Below, in pieces: positions 16,797 through 28,800 of a DNA stretch of 49,691 bases. Numbering within the stretch: the stretch's first letter is position 1; every line of letters begins with the position of its first letter. The notes under the pieces were generated by a model. That model was given only the letters and a program-made list of their open reading frames with translations, made no database searches and was not told the origin of the DNA. A program made the position numbers and the translations under genes. Source of the DNA: Deltaproteobacteria bacterium (GTDB taxonomy: Bacteria; Myxococcota; JACRCW01); contig JACRCW010000155.1 of the NCBI GenBank assembly GCA_016218805.1, positions 1 through 49,691 of the forward strand. The letters run 5' to 3'.

Positions 16797-16824
16797 TTGA
16801 GTGAACTCCGGGTGGGTCTATACT
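16797..16824 (+). promoter_or_regulatory. Sigma70-like promoter of the giant surface protein gene
   Basis: TTGAGT (16797-16802), 16-base spacer, TATACT (16819-16824). The predicted start of transcription near 16831 leaves a ~50-base leader to ATG 16881 and rules out the upstream in-frame starts. Confidence 0.6.
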
Positions 16825-16880
16825 GCCCGGCCGGTTCCGTGCCCGTCGGGGGCGCGGACGATCCGGCGGGCCAGGCGAGG

Positions 16881-19800
16881 ATGCGCAGGCAGTGTGCACT
16901 CGAGGGGACTTTGGTGACCGCCGCGCTCCTGGCGCTGGCGTTGCCCGCGCGCGCGTCCGTCGGTGGGACGCCGCCCGCGCAGCTGGCCGCGTGGCAGGTC
17001 CAGGGCAGCGCCAACACGGCGGGCGCCTCCATGATGGTGTCGGACGGGTTCGGCGTGAACATCGCCCTGCTGCCGGACAGCAACGCGTTCCTGGCCGCCG
17101 TACCCGGTGACGCGGTGGTGGCGGGGGCGTGGCTGTTCTGGAGCGGCAGCGCGGACCCGTTCTTCGGCACGGACAACGAGGTCCGCCTGCTGACCCCCGG
17201 CGGCGGCAACTACCTCAACCTGCGCACGGACCGCTGCGAACCCGGCGAGACCCCGTGCGACCTGTCGCAGAACCGCTGCCTGTCGGTGCGCACGCCCACC
17301 ATTGACATGGACTTCTACTACTGCCGGCGCAACATCACCGGGCTGCTGGCGCGCATTCCGCGCGGGCAGCTGGGCGGCACGTACACCATGGGGGACATGC
17401 AGGCGTCCGTGGGCCTGACGGAAGGCGCACCGGGCCAGTGCTCCCCCGGGGATCCCAACTGCCAGGCCAAGTACGGCGGGTGGAGCATCGTCGTCGCGTG
17501 GCAGTCGGCGTCGTCGGTGGTGGTGCGTGACGCGGTGCTGTTTGACGGGTTCTTGTACGCCGACGAGGACTACGGCAGCCCCGGCGGCGGTTCCGGCATC
17601 AGCTCCGCGTTCACCATGACGGGGATCAACGCCCGGCCCAATGCCCGCGCGGAACTGTCCATGTTTGCCTTGGAGGGCGACCGGCAGCTGGGCGTGCCGC
17701 CGCAGGATCAGCCGGGCAACCCGCTGTTCTGCACCACGTGCCTGGACTTCCTGGAGATAAGCACGCCGTCCCACGCCGCGCGCTGGCGCGTGACGGATGG
17801 GACGGGACTCAACCCGTCGGGCAACCTGTTCAACAGCAGCAACAAGGGCGGCGGGGATTCCGTTGGCGTGGACGTGGATTCGTTCAACGTGGGCGTGGGT
17901 GGCGTGGAGGCGGTCATCAACGGCGGGGACACGTCACTCACGTTTGTCATGGGCAGCGGAGACGGGCGTGTGGGCGGGGACAACGGCGGCGGCGAACTGT
18001 TCTTCCTGGGCTACCTGTTTGTGGCCCTGGACACGGACTCCCCGCGCCTGGCCAACGCGGGCACGTTCAAGACCGCCAGCCTGGTGACGGCCTCTCCGGG
18101 TGACGTCATTGCCTACACCATCCGCGTCACCAATGACGGCGCAGCCAACGCCACCAACGTGCGCGTCACCGACGCGCTGCCCGCGGGGACCACCTACGTG
18201 GCCGGCAGCACCACCAACACCTGCGGCGCCCCCAGCGGTGACGTGGGCGGCACGTCCCGGCTGTTCCAGCCCGGCGGCGTCAACCTGGGGACCATTGGCA
18301 TCGCCAGCCCGGGCAACTTCTGCGAAGTCCGCTTCCAGGTCCGCATCAACACCACGTTCACCGGCACGGTCCGCAACGTGGCCAGCATCTCCGCGGACGA
18401 CGTGCTGCCCTTCCCGGTGGAGGCGTCCACCACGGTGACCGCGCCGGTACTGGCGCGCTTTGAGAAGACGGTGTCCGGCGCCACGGGCGGTGGCGTGGTC
18501 CCGGGCGCCACGCTGACCTACACCCTGACGCTGTTTGGCAACGCGTCCCAGAACGTCAACGGCGCCAGCGTGGTGGACGTACTGCCCGCGGAACTGCAGG
18601 GCGTTGCCGTGACGTCACGCCCGGCCGGCTCCACGCTCATTTCCGACGTCACCACCGGCCGCCTCCAGGTGGACGGCATCAACGTCCCCGCGGGGGGCAC
18701 TGCCGTCATCGTCTTCACGGCCAGCGTGCGTGCCGGCACCGCGGACGGCACCGCCGTGCGCAACCAGGGCAGCGTGACCTTCCCCGGCGGCGGCCCGATG
18801 CGGTCCGATGATCCGTCCACCGCGGTGGCGGCGGACCCGACGACGGTGACGGTCCGCAACCGGATCGATCTGACCACTTCGCAGAAGACTGTGGTCAGTC
18901 CCGCGTCACTGGTGGCCAGTCCCGGCACTGCCATCCGGTGGCGCATCCGCGCGATCAACAGCGGCAACCGCTCCGCCACCGTTGCCATTGCGGATGACCT
19001 GCCCGCCAACGTTGGCACGTGCACCATCATGGCGGCCCCTGCGGGGGTCACCTGTCAGCCCGGAGGGGTGAACGGCACCGGCCGCGTCGTCGGGACGGTG
19101 ACGCTGGCGGCCGGCGCCACGGCGGACGTGGAGTTCACCGCCACCGTGCTGGCGTCCGCGCCGGATGGTGCCACGCTGGTGAACCGCGCCACGCTGACGC
19201 CGCAGGAAGACGTGACGCGGGTGGTCACCGTGACCGCTCCTGCCGTGACCGTGCGCAACCGGCCGGATGTCACCACCAGCACCAAGGCCGTGCTGGACGT
19301 CAACGGCGCGCCCACGCGTCCCGGGGAGACCGTGCGGTACACGGTGACCGTCACCAACAACGGCACGCGCGCGGCCACTGGCGTCGTCGTCACAGATGCC
19401 ATCTCAGCCAACCTGGCCATTGTGACCGTGGGGCAGGGCGGCATTGCTACGGGTAACAACGTCACGTGGAACGTGGGCAACCTGGCCGTGGGGCAGACCG
19501 TCACGCGGACGGTGGACTGCCGGGTGAACGCGGGCGTTGCCAACGGAACGGTGATCGGAAACCGCGCGCGCATCGCCTCACCGGACCTGGCGGCACCGTT
19601 TGACACGCCGCTGGTGAACTTCACCGTCACGGCGGCGCCGGTCATTGCCGTCACCAAGACGGTGACGGACGTCAACGGAGCGCCTGCCCGGCCGGGGGAC
19701 ACCGTCCGCTACACCCTCACGCTCACCAACACCGGCGACGGGAACGCCACCAACGTGGCGGTGACCGATCCGGTGGATGCGTCGCTCACGTTTGTATCCG

Positions 19801-22800
19801 CCACCGCTGGGGGCGCGCTCAGTGCCGGGAATGTCCGCTGGACGGTGGCCACGCTGGGACGGGGTGCTGCTTCCGCGGTCACGCTGACCTTTGACGCGCG
19901 CATCCGCACTCCGCTGGACAACGGGACGGTGGTCTCCAACCAGGCCAGCGTGACGTCCACGGAGATCACCACCGCGGTGCGCTCTGATGATCCGGGTCTC
20001 CCCGGCGCCACGGACCCCACGCGTTTCACCGTGACCAGCGCGCCCGCAGTGGCCATGACCAAGACCGTCACCGACCTCAACGGCGGGGACACGCTGCCGG
20101 GCGAAGAGGTGCGCTACACGCTCACGCTGACCAACACGGGTGACGCCATCGCGCGCAATGTGACGGTCACGGACGCGGTGGACGCGCGGTTGACGTCACT
20201 GGTGGCCGAAACCGGTGGCACCGTGGCGGGCCAGACCGTGACGTTCACCGGTGGCGGGTTGACGGCGCTGGCACCGGGCACGCCCGTCACGCTGACCTTC
20301 CGCGCGCGCGTGGTGTTCCCGCTGGCCAACGGGACAGTCATTCCCAACCAGGCGCGTGCCGCGGTGGGCGCCGTCACCGTGCTCAGCAATGACCCATCCA
20401 CGCCCGCCGCGCTGGACCCGACCAACCTGCTGGTCCGCTCCCGGCCGGCGCTCACCGTCACCAAGCGCGTCAGCAACCTCACCACGCCCGGCAGCGTGTA
20501 CCGCCCGGGCAACCGCATTGCGTATGACCTCACGGTTCGCAACACCGGCACCGAAAACGCGCTCAACGTTGTCATCACCGACGTGCTGAGCGCCAACCTG
20601 GTGAACATTGACGCCGGCGTGAACGGCACGCTGACGGGGCAGACGGTCCGGTATGACCGGACCACGTTGGCCGCGCTGGCCAGCGTGGCGCCCAACACGT
20701 CCCAGACCGTCCGCATCCAGGCCACCATCCGCCTGCCGCTGGACAACGGCATCACCATCAGCAACGTGGCCACGGGTACGGCGGATACGCTCACGCCCGT
20801 CCCGTCTGACAACCCGGACACGCCCGCGGTGGGTGACCCCACGGTCATCACCATCACCAGCGCAGCGGTGTTGTCAGCCACCAAGACGGTGACGGACCTC
20901 AACGGTGGCGCGTTCGCGCCGGGGGATTCCGTCCGTTACACCATCACGGTGCGCAGCACGGGCACCGCCAACGCACGCAATGTTGTCATCAGTGACCCGG
21001 TGGACGGGCGGCTGCGCAACCCGGTGCCGTCCAACGGTGGCGTGGTGGGCGGCGGTGGCATCCGCTGGGACGCGGCGGTGGTGCCGGCGCTCGCGGTGTT
21101 GTCACCCACGCAGTCCGTCACCGTGACGTTCACCGCAACCGTCCAGACTCCGCTGGATGACGGGACGCTCATTGCCAACCAGGCGCGCATCACGGCGGAC
21201 ACGCTGGCCGCGCTCCTCAGTGATGACCCCAACACGCCGGTGGCGGCGGACCCCACCACCATCCGCATCACCTCGGCCGCGGACCTGTCCGTCTCCACCA
21301 AGGAGATCCTGAACGCGTCCGGGACGCGCATCACGCAAGCCACGCCGGGGCAGGACCTGCAGTACCGCATCCGCGTCCAGAACCGCGGCAACGCCACCGC
21401 GCGCAACGTGGTGGTGGACGACGTGCTTCCGGCGCAGTGGACCACCCCGGTGGTGGTGTCCGGAACGCTGGCGGGGTCCACGGCCACGTGGACCGGTGCC
21501 ACGGTGTCCGGGCTGGTGGCGGTGGCGCCGGGTCAGCAGGTGGACCTGGTGGTGCGCGGGCGGCTGGCGCTGCCGCTGGATGACGGGACGGTGGTGGGGA
21601 ACCAGGCGCAACTGTTTGTCAACAACCGTACGGGCGCACCCTTCACCAGCGACGATCCTGCGACTGCCGCGCCCGGTGACCAGACGCGCTTCACGGTGCG
21701 CTCCGCGCCGCTGATCTCCGTGTCCAAGACGTTCACCGACGTCAACGGCGGCGACGTGGAGCCGGGAGACCAGGTCACCTATACCGTGTCCATTCGCAAC
21801 AGCGGCACGGCCAACGCGCGCAACGTGGTGGTGACGGACCCCCTGGCCGGCGCGCTGCAGTTTGTCTCCGCGGGGCAGGGCGGCACGCTGACGGGCAGCA
21901 CCGTGACGTGGAACAGCGCGGGGTTCCCGGCGCTGGCGGCCATTGCCCCGTCCGCCGCGGCGGTCACCGTCACACTGACCGCGCGCGTGCGCACCACCAC
22001 CGCCAGCGGGACGCTGGTGTCCAACCAGGCCAGTGTCGCCGCCACGGGCGTGGCGGCCGTGCTGTCGGATGACCCGGCGCTGCCCGGGCCGCGTGACCCC
22101 ACGGTGTTCCGCGTTGTCGCGCAGCCGCACCTGGTGGTCACCAAGGCGCTGCCCGCCGGCGCACCGCGCATTGCGTCTCCCGGGGACAGCATCACCTACC
22201 AGTTCTCCATCACCAACACCGGGTCGGCCACGGCCACCGGCGTCACGCTGCGGGATGAGCTCCCCTTTGGCGTGGCGTTCACCAGCGCCACCGGCGGTGG
22301 AACGTTTGACGCGCTTACGCGCACAGTCCGCTGGGCGCTGCCGGACGTCACGCCGTTTGGCGGCGAAGCGCGGGTCACGCTGGTTGTCGTGGTGGATGAC
22401 ACCGCAACGGACGGCCTGACGCTGCGCAACCAGGGTTTTGGGAATGCGCAGGGAACGGTGGCAACCGCGTCCGACGATCCTGCGACGCCGGCGGCGCTGG
22501 ATCCGACGGTGGTGACGGTGAGCGCCATTGTGGACCTGTCCACGGCCGCCAAGACCGTGACGGATGAGAACGGCGGCCTGTTGGTGCCGGGCGACGTGCT
22601 GGCCTGGCGCATCACCGTGCGCAACACGGGCAACACCGCCGCCCGCAACGTGACCGTCACCGACGAGTTGGACCCCGCGCTGGAGGTGGTGGAGGTGCAG
22701 GGCGGCGGCACGGCGTCCGGCAACACGGTGACGTGGGCGTCCGGGGGCGTGCCGGCGTTTGCGCGGCTCAGGCCGGCAGACGGGGAGGTGGCGCTGGTGG

Positions 22801-25800
22801 TCCGCGCGCGTGTCCGCGCCACGGTGGCGGACAACACCAGCGTGGCCAACCAGGGCGTGGTCCGCAGTAACGAATTCCCCGCCGGCATCCGCACGGACAA
22901 CCCCGCCACGACGACGGTGGATGATCCAACCGTGGTGACCGTGCGGGCACCGCGCCTGACCGTCACCAAGCGCGTGGTGGACCAGAACGGCGATCCCACC
23001 ATCCCGGGCGACCGCATCCGCTACTCCATCACCGTGCAGAACGTGGGCGGCGCACCCGCCGCGGCGGTGGAGGTTGATGACGATCTTCCGGCGGAGCTGG
23101 TGGAGATCGCCGTGGGCCAGGGCGGCACGCTGACCGGGCGGCACGCGCATTGGGACCGGACGACCACGCCCGCCCTCACGTCCGTGGCGGCCGCCGTCGC
23201 GGTGGAACTCACCGTGGACGCGCGGGTGGAACCCGGCGTCGCGGGCAACGCGGTGCTCTCCAACCAGGCCAGTGTGCGTTACCCCGGACTCCCGGCCGCG
23301 CTGCTCAGCGACGATCCGTCGACACCCGCGGGGGCGGACCCCACGGTGCTGCGGCTGCGCGGCGCGCCGTCGTTCGCGGGTTCCACCATCACCATTGACG
23401 GGAATCCGCCGGTGGTGAAGCCGTTGGATCCCATCCGGTTCACCATCACGCTGGTGAACGGAGGCACGGCCGTCACACAAGGCGCGGTACTGCGCGTGAC
23501 GCCGGACCCGTCCCTGGTCAGCCCGGTGGCGGAGGACGGCGGCATCCCGGTGGGGGGCGTGTTGACGTGGGACGCCTCCACGCGGCCCGAACTGGTCCGT
23601 ATGCTCCCCGGCCAGTTCATTGTTGTGCACTTCAATGCGCGCGTGGCGTCACCGCTGCCGGACGGAATCACCATCAGCCAGGCCGCGTTCGCGCGTTCGG
23701 TGGAGGTCGCGGATACGCGCATCGGCCCGGTCACCGTGGCGGTGTCGTCGCGGCCGCGCTTTGTTGCGTCCACGCTGGTGGTGACGGATGCCAACAGCGG
23801 TGAAGTGGAGCCCGGTGACCTGCTCAGCTACCGCCTGACCGTGCACAATGACGGCTCGGCCACGGGACGCGCGGTGTCCGTGGTGCTGCCGGTCCCGTCT
23901 GGAACGCGGTACGTCCCGGGCAGCACGCGCGTGGGAGCCGGCGCGCCCGCGGACGTGGGAGACGTGGGGGCGCTGGCAGTGGGCGCGGCGCTGGGTGACG
24001 TGGCGGCGGGCGCATCCGTGGTGGCAACGTTTGACGTGCGCGTGGCCCGCGAAACCCCGCGCGGGTACCGGGTGAGTGCGCAGGCCGCCATCACCGACGA
24101 GGTGGCGGGCACGGTGGCCAGCGACGACCCGCGCACTCCGGCGATCCTGGGCGACCCGACGGATGTGGTGGTGGGCGGTGGCGCGTTCCTGGCGGCCACG
24201 CTGATGGCGGACCCCAACCCAACCGGTGCGGACGGCGCGACCACGCTCCGCCTGGTGGTGGAGAACCCCGGGTCGCTGCCGGCGGCGGATGTGCTGGCCA
24301 CCGTGCCGTTGACACCGTCACTGGTGGTGGAAGCGGGAAGCCTGACGGTGGGCGGGTTGCCGGTGAGCGACGCTGACGACGGAGACGCGGGCGGTGCCAA
24401 CGCACAGCGGTTCTACGTGCGCATGCCGCTGGTGGAGAGCGGCCAGGCCGTGGTGGCCACGCTGCGCGTGCACCTGGCAGGGGGACAGGACCGGGCCGAA
24501 CTGCAGGGCACGTTGTCCCGCCCGGCGGCCATGGACGTCCCGACGGATGGCGACCCGGCGCGCGCGGGTGCGCAACCCACCGTGGTGGTGCGGCCCGGTA
24601 CGGCTGCCGACCTGGGTGGCAGTGCCGTGACGATGGTGGACGTGAACGGTGGAAGCCTGTTGGCCGGTGACATGGTGCTGGTGACGTACACGCTGGCCAA
24701 CCGCGGTGGCGTGGCCGCGCGCCTGTCTGACGGCACGGGTTTCAACGCTTCGCTGGATTCGCGTCTGCAGCTGGATGACACCTCCGTGGCGCCGGCGGCG
24801 CAGTTTGTTGCGGCGGACGGTGGCTCACGCGTGACCTCCGCGCCGGGCGCGCCGGGACAGACGATTGAACCGGGCGCGTCACTGACCATCACGTTCCGCG
24901 CACGGGTGCGGACGCCCACGGAGAGCGGCCGCGAGATCCGCACGCAGGCGCTGGTCACGCTGCAGGACGGGACGCAGTTCACCGTGGGGCCCGCGTCCCT
25001 GCGGGTGGGCGGCGCGGTGGGCACGTCGTCGCTCAGAGGCGTGGTGTTTGAGGACGTGGGCGGCAACAACCGGCGGCTGGATCCGGGCGTGGACAAGCTG
25101 GTGGCGGGTTACACCGTGGCACTGGTCCCGGCGGAGGCCGGTCCCCGCGGCACCGCGGTGCTGTCGGCCGTGTCGGATGACGACGGGAAGTACGCGCTCG
25201 CGTCGGTGGCGCCCGGTGAATACCGCGTGCGCGTGCTGTCGCGCGGTGGTGCGCAGTTTGCGGAGCGCGGCCTGGTCCTCTCCGCCGGCGAGCAGCGCAC
25301 GGAGAACCTGCGCATTGACCCCAGTGGCGTCATCTATGATTCGCGCGACGGGCACCCGCTGGCTGGCGTGCGCGTGACGCTGTTCCGTGACGACGGCGAT
25401 GATTCCGACGTGAACGACGCGGTGCTGCCGGCGGACCAGTTGCCGGCGGGCCAGCAGGACCAGGTGACCGGGCCGGACGGGCGCTACCGGTTTGACCCGT
25501 TGGCGGGCCGCTACCGCCTGGGGCTGGACGGACCGCAGCCCACGTCCGTGTGGCCGTCCGCGGTGATCCCCGTCTCCAATGAAGACCACGTTGCCAACCC
25601 GCTGGGCAGCTTTGCCCGCACGGATGCTGACGGCAACGTGGTCCCTGACGCGCAGCCGCGGTTGGACCGCGAGGTGCGTTACTACCTGCGGTTTGACCTG
25701 ACCACGGGGCGCGAAGTGCTGCACAACCACGTGCCCGTGGACCCGCTGGCGTCGGTGGTGCGCCTCACCAAGCAGGCCAACAAGCGCGTGGTCAACGCCG

Positions 25801-28800
25801 GTGACCTTGTCACGTACACCGTGCGGCTCACCAACACGGCGGCGCAGGATTTCACGGTGCGCAGCCAGATGGGCGGCGTGGAGTTTGCGGACGCCATCCC
25901 GTCGGGCTTCTCGTACGTGAAGGGCAGCGCACGCGTGGACCGCATCGTGCGTGATGATCGCGGTCAGCCGCGGCGCGAACGCCTGCCGACGGTGGACCCC
26001 GCCGGGAGCAAGGTGCTGGTGTTCGGCGCGTATGACCTGCTTGGCCGCTCTGAGATGGAGCTGCGCTACCAACTGGCGGTGGGACCGTCCGCCCGGTTTG
26101 GCCAGGCGGAGAACCGCGTGCTGGCGCGGGCGGCGGCCGGGCAGATGGCCATCAGCGCGGAGGCGCGCGCGTTTGTTGAGGTGCGCCCGGAGACGCTGTT
26201 TGACGACGGCACCGTGGTGGGCAAGGTCTTCTGTGACCAGGACGGTGACGGCTGGCAGGGCGCGGCCGAGGAGGGCGTGTTGGGGGCGCGTGTGGTGCTG
26301 GACACGGGCTTCTACGCGGAGACTGACGAGGACGGACGTTTCCACTTCACGCTGGTGACCCCCGGCAGCCACCTGGCCAAGCTGGACCTGGACACGCTTC
26401 CGCCGGGTGCCGTGCCCACGACGCCCATCCGCAACCCGTTCTACACGACGCGCGGCCTGCCCACGCGGATGAGCTGGGGCGTGCGCTGCCTGCGCGACCC
26501 TGCCACGCGCCCGTTTGTCGTCCTCAACACGGACTCGTATCCGTTGCCGTGGCAGAAACCGGTCCCGCCCGGTCCGCCGCCACCGGACCAGGTGCACGTG
26601 CACGGCGTGCTGACACAGCGGCTGGTGTTCCTGGATGGCGTGCGCCAGGAGCCGGTGCGCGTGGACCTGGGCATTGCGTTTGGGAACCAGGACCCGGTCA
26701 TTGGGCAGGGGCCCGGACCCAACCTGATGGCGTTCCAGGCGGACAAGGGCCTGGGGATGCCGCTGACGTTGCACCCGCGCGTTTCCACGCTGTTGCCGCT
26801 GACCGGGTGGCGTCTCGTCGTGGAGGACGAAGAGTCCCATGCGGTGGCGTGGGCCCTGGAGCAGGAGGAGCCACCGCCGGAGGTTCTCAACTGGGACGGA
26901 CGTGACCCGGCCACCGGCGAGCTGCGGCTGCAGGCCGGCCGCCGTTACATCGCCACGCTGGCGGTGGTGGCCACCAACGGTGACGTGGGCATCAGTGCGC
27001 CGCGGCGGTTTGGTATCCGCGTGGGCGCGGCGCAGGAGGGCGGCGGGTACGAGGCGCTCATAGACGAGGGCGCGGGTGCGCTGTTTGACAAGAAGGGGCG
27101 CCCGGACCCGCGCCTGCTGGCGTGGTTGCGCGAGGAAGCGCCCAAGCTGGGTGCGAGCGCGGAGACCAAGGTGGAGGTGGAGGTCCACGGCGACGACAAG
27201 ACGACGGCCAAGGAGGCGAAGGCCAACCAGAAACGTGCGGAGCGCGTGCGGGACGAGCTGGCCACGATGGGTGTGGCGAAGGACCAGGTGGAGGCGCGCG
27301 GGTTCGGCGGCGAGGCGGCGCGCGTGCCCAACATGGGCCGGCCGCAACGCGCGATGAACCGCCGTGTGGTCATCCGGTCACGCTCCGTGCAGGCCCTGGG
27401 CGAGCCGCTGGCCCCGGTGGAGAGCCTGCCGCGCGTGAACCTCAACGGGCTGGAGATTGCGCTTGACGAGGAACGGGTGCGGTTTGAGACGGACCTGCCC
27501 ATGCGCGTGGGCGAGCTGGTGCGCGTGGACCTGACCATGGCGTCGGGCCAGCGCGTGATCCTGGCGCGCACGTACACCGGCCAGCCGTTCCCGGAAGGCG
27601 CGTCCGCGCCGCCGCAGTCCGCGGGTGTGACGGTGCGCGGGGACATGGCGGGACCGCAGGTGGTGGTGGAGGACACGGCCATCCCCGTGCCCGCGGCCGG
27701 CTCCGTGGCCGCGGAGGTGGATGCGCCGGACGGGGGCGCCGCGCCTTACATGCTGGACGACAACGGGCTGCCGGACCGCGAGATTGCCATCCGGTTGCGC
27801 GCGCCGCCGGATGCGCTGCGCTGGAGCCTGCGCGTGTTCACGGATGCGCCGCCGCCGTCGCCCGCGGCGGACGGTGGTGTGCCTGACGGTGGTGCGCCGG
27901 ACGGCGGAGACGCGGGGAGCCTGTCCGCGGACGCCGGCACGGAGGGGCCGCGGGTGTTCTCCGGTGACGAGGTGGTGGTCTGGGAGCAGCGCGTGGAGGG
28001 CGCGCCCCCGGAGGTGTTCCGCTGGTCCGGCCAGAATGAGACGGGTGCCAACATGTTGCGGCCCGGCACGCTGCGGTTCCGCTTCATGGCGGAGGTTCCC
28101 GGCGGCGTGACGCTCTACGCCCCTGAGGGCGAGATCGCCGTGCAGGCAAAGCCCGCTCCCGTGGTCCTTTCAAACCCGTTCACCAAGACCAAGAAGCTCA
28201 CGCTGGCCGCGCAGATGGCGCTCGGCGGGATGCTCGAGCAGTTCGGGCGCCTGGGCGGGACCATCGTTGTCACGGCGCACACCGACAGCAGTTCCACGCG
28301 CATGAAGGCGCTGTTTGAAACGCAGGACCAGGCGGACCGCATCAAGGAAGCGCTGGTGAAGATGGGCGTCCCCGAGTCCGCCGTGGCGGCGCAGGGGAAG
28401 GGGTTCCAGGAGCCGCTGGTCCCCGGGAAATCCCGCCGCGCGCGTGAGCAGAACCGCCGCGTGGAGCTGCTTGTGGTGCCGGCGGCGCCCGTGTCTGCAC
28501 CCGCAGTGGTGGTGCCGGCCGTGGAGGTCAACGGCCAGCCCGTGCCGCTTACCGGCACCGTGTTCTCAGCCAGAACGTTCCAGACGCGGCGGGGTGACCT
28601 GGTGATTGCGTGGCGCGCCGTGACGGGCGACCGCGTGGTGCTGCGCCACCACGCCGTGCTTCCGGATTCCGGCGCGGCACCGCGGACCCTGGCGCAGGCC
28701 CTGGGGCCCATTCCCGGCACCACGCTGCTGCCGCTGCCTGCCGGGTACGTGCTGCCCTCCGCACCCCCCATGTTGGACGGCGGCACCCAGGACGGCGGCA

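Noticed and set aside
16728..16880. Upstream in-frame extension of the giant ORF
   Set aside because: It overlaps the DUF1178 stop, a hairpin and a promoter with -10 at 16819-16824. The signal peptide starts at 16881.
21102..23630. Long leftward ORF (842 codons) opposite the DUF11 array
   Set aside because: Low-complexity His/Arg/Gly-rich product mirroring the GC3-biased sense gene; no start signals or domains. The same holds for the leftward ORFs at 24879-27347, 28566-31253 and 31569-34037.
18040..25020. CRISPR-like or satellite repeat array
   Set aside because: The periodicity is about 400 bases and in frame. Similarity is at protein level (DUF11 domains), with no short identical repeats and spacers.
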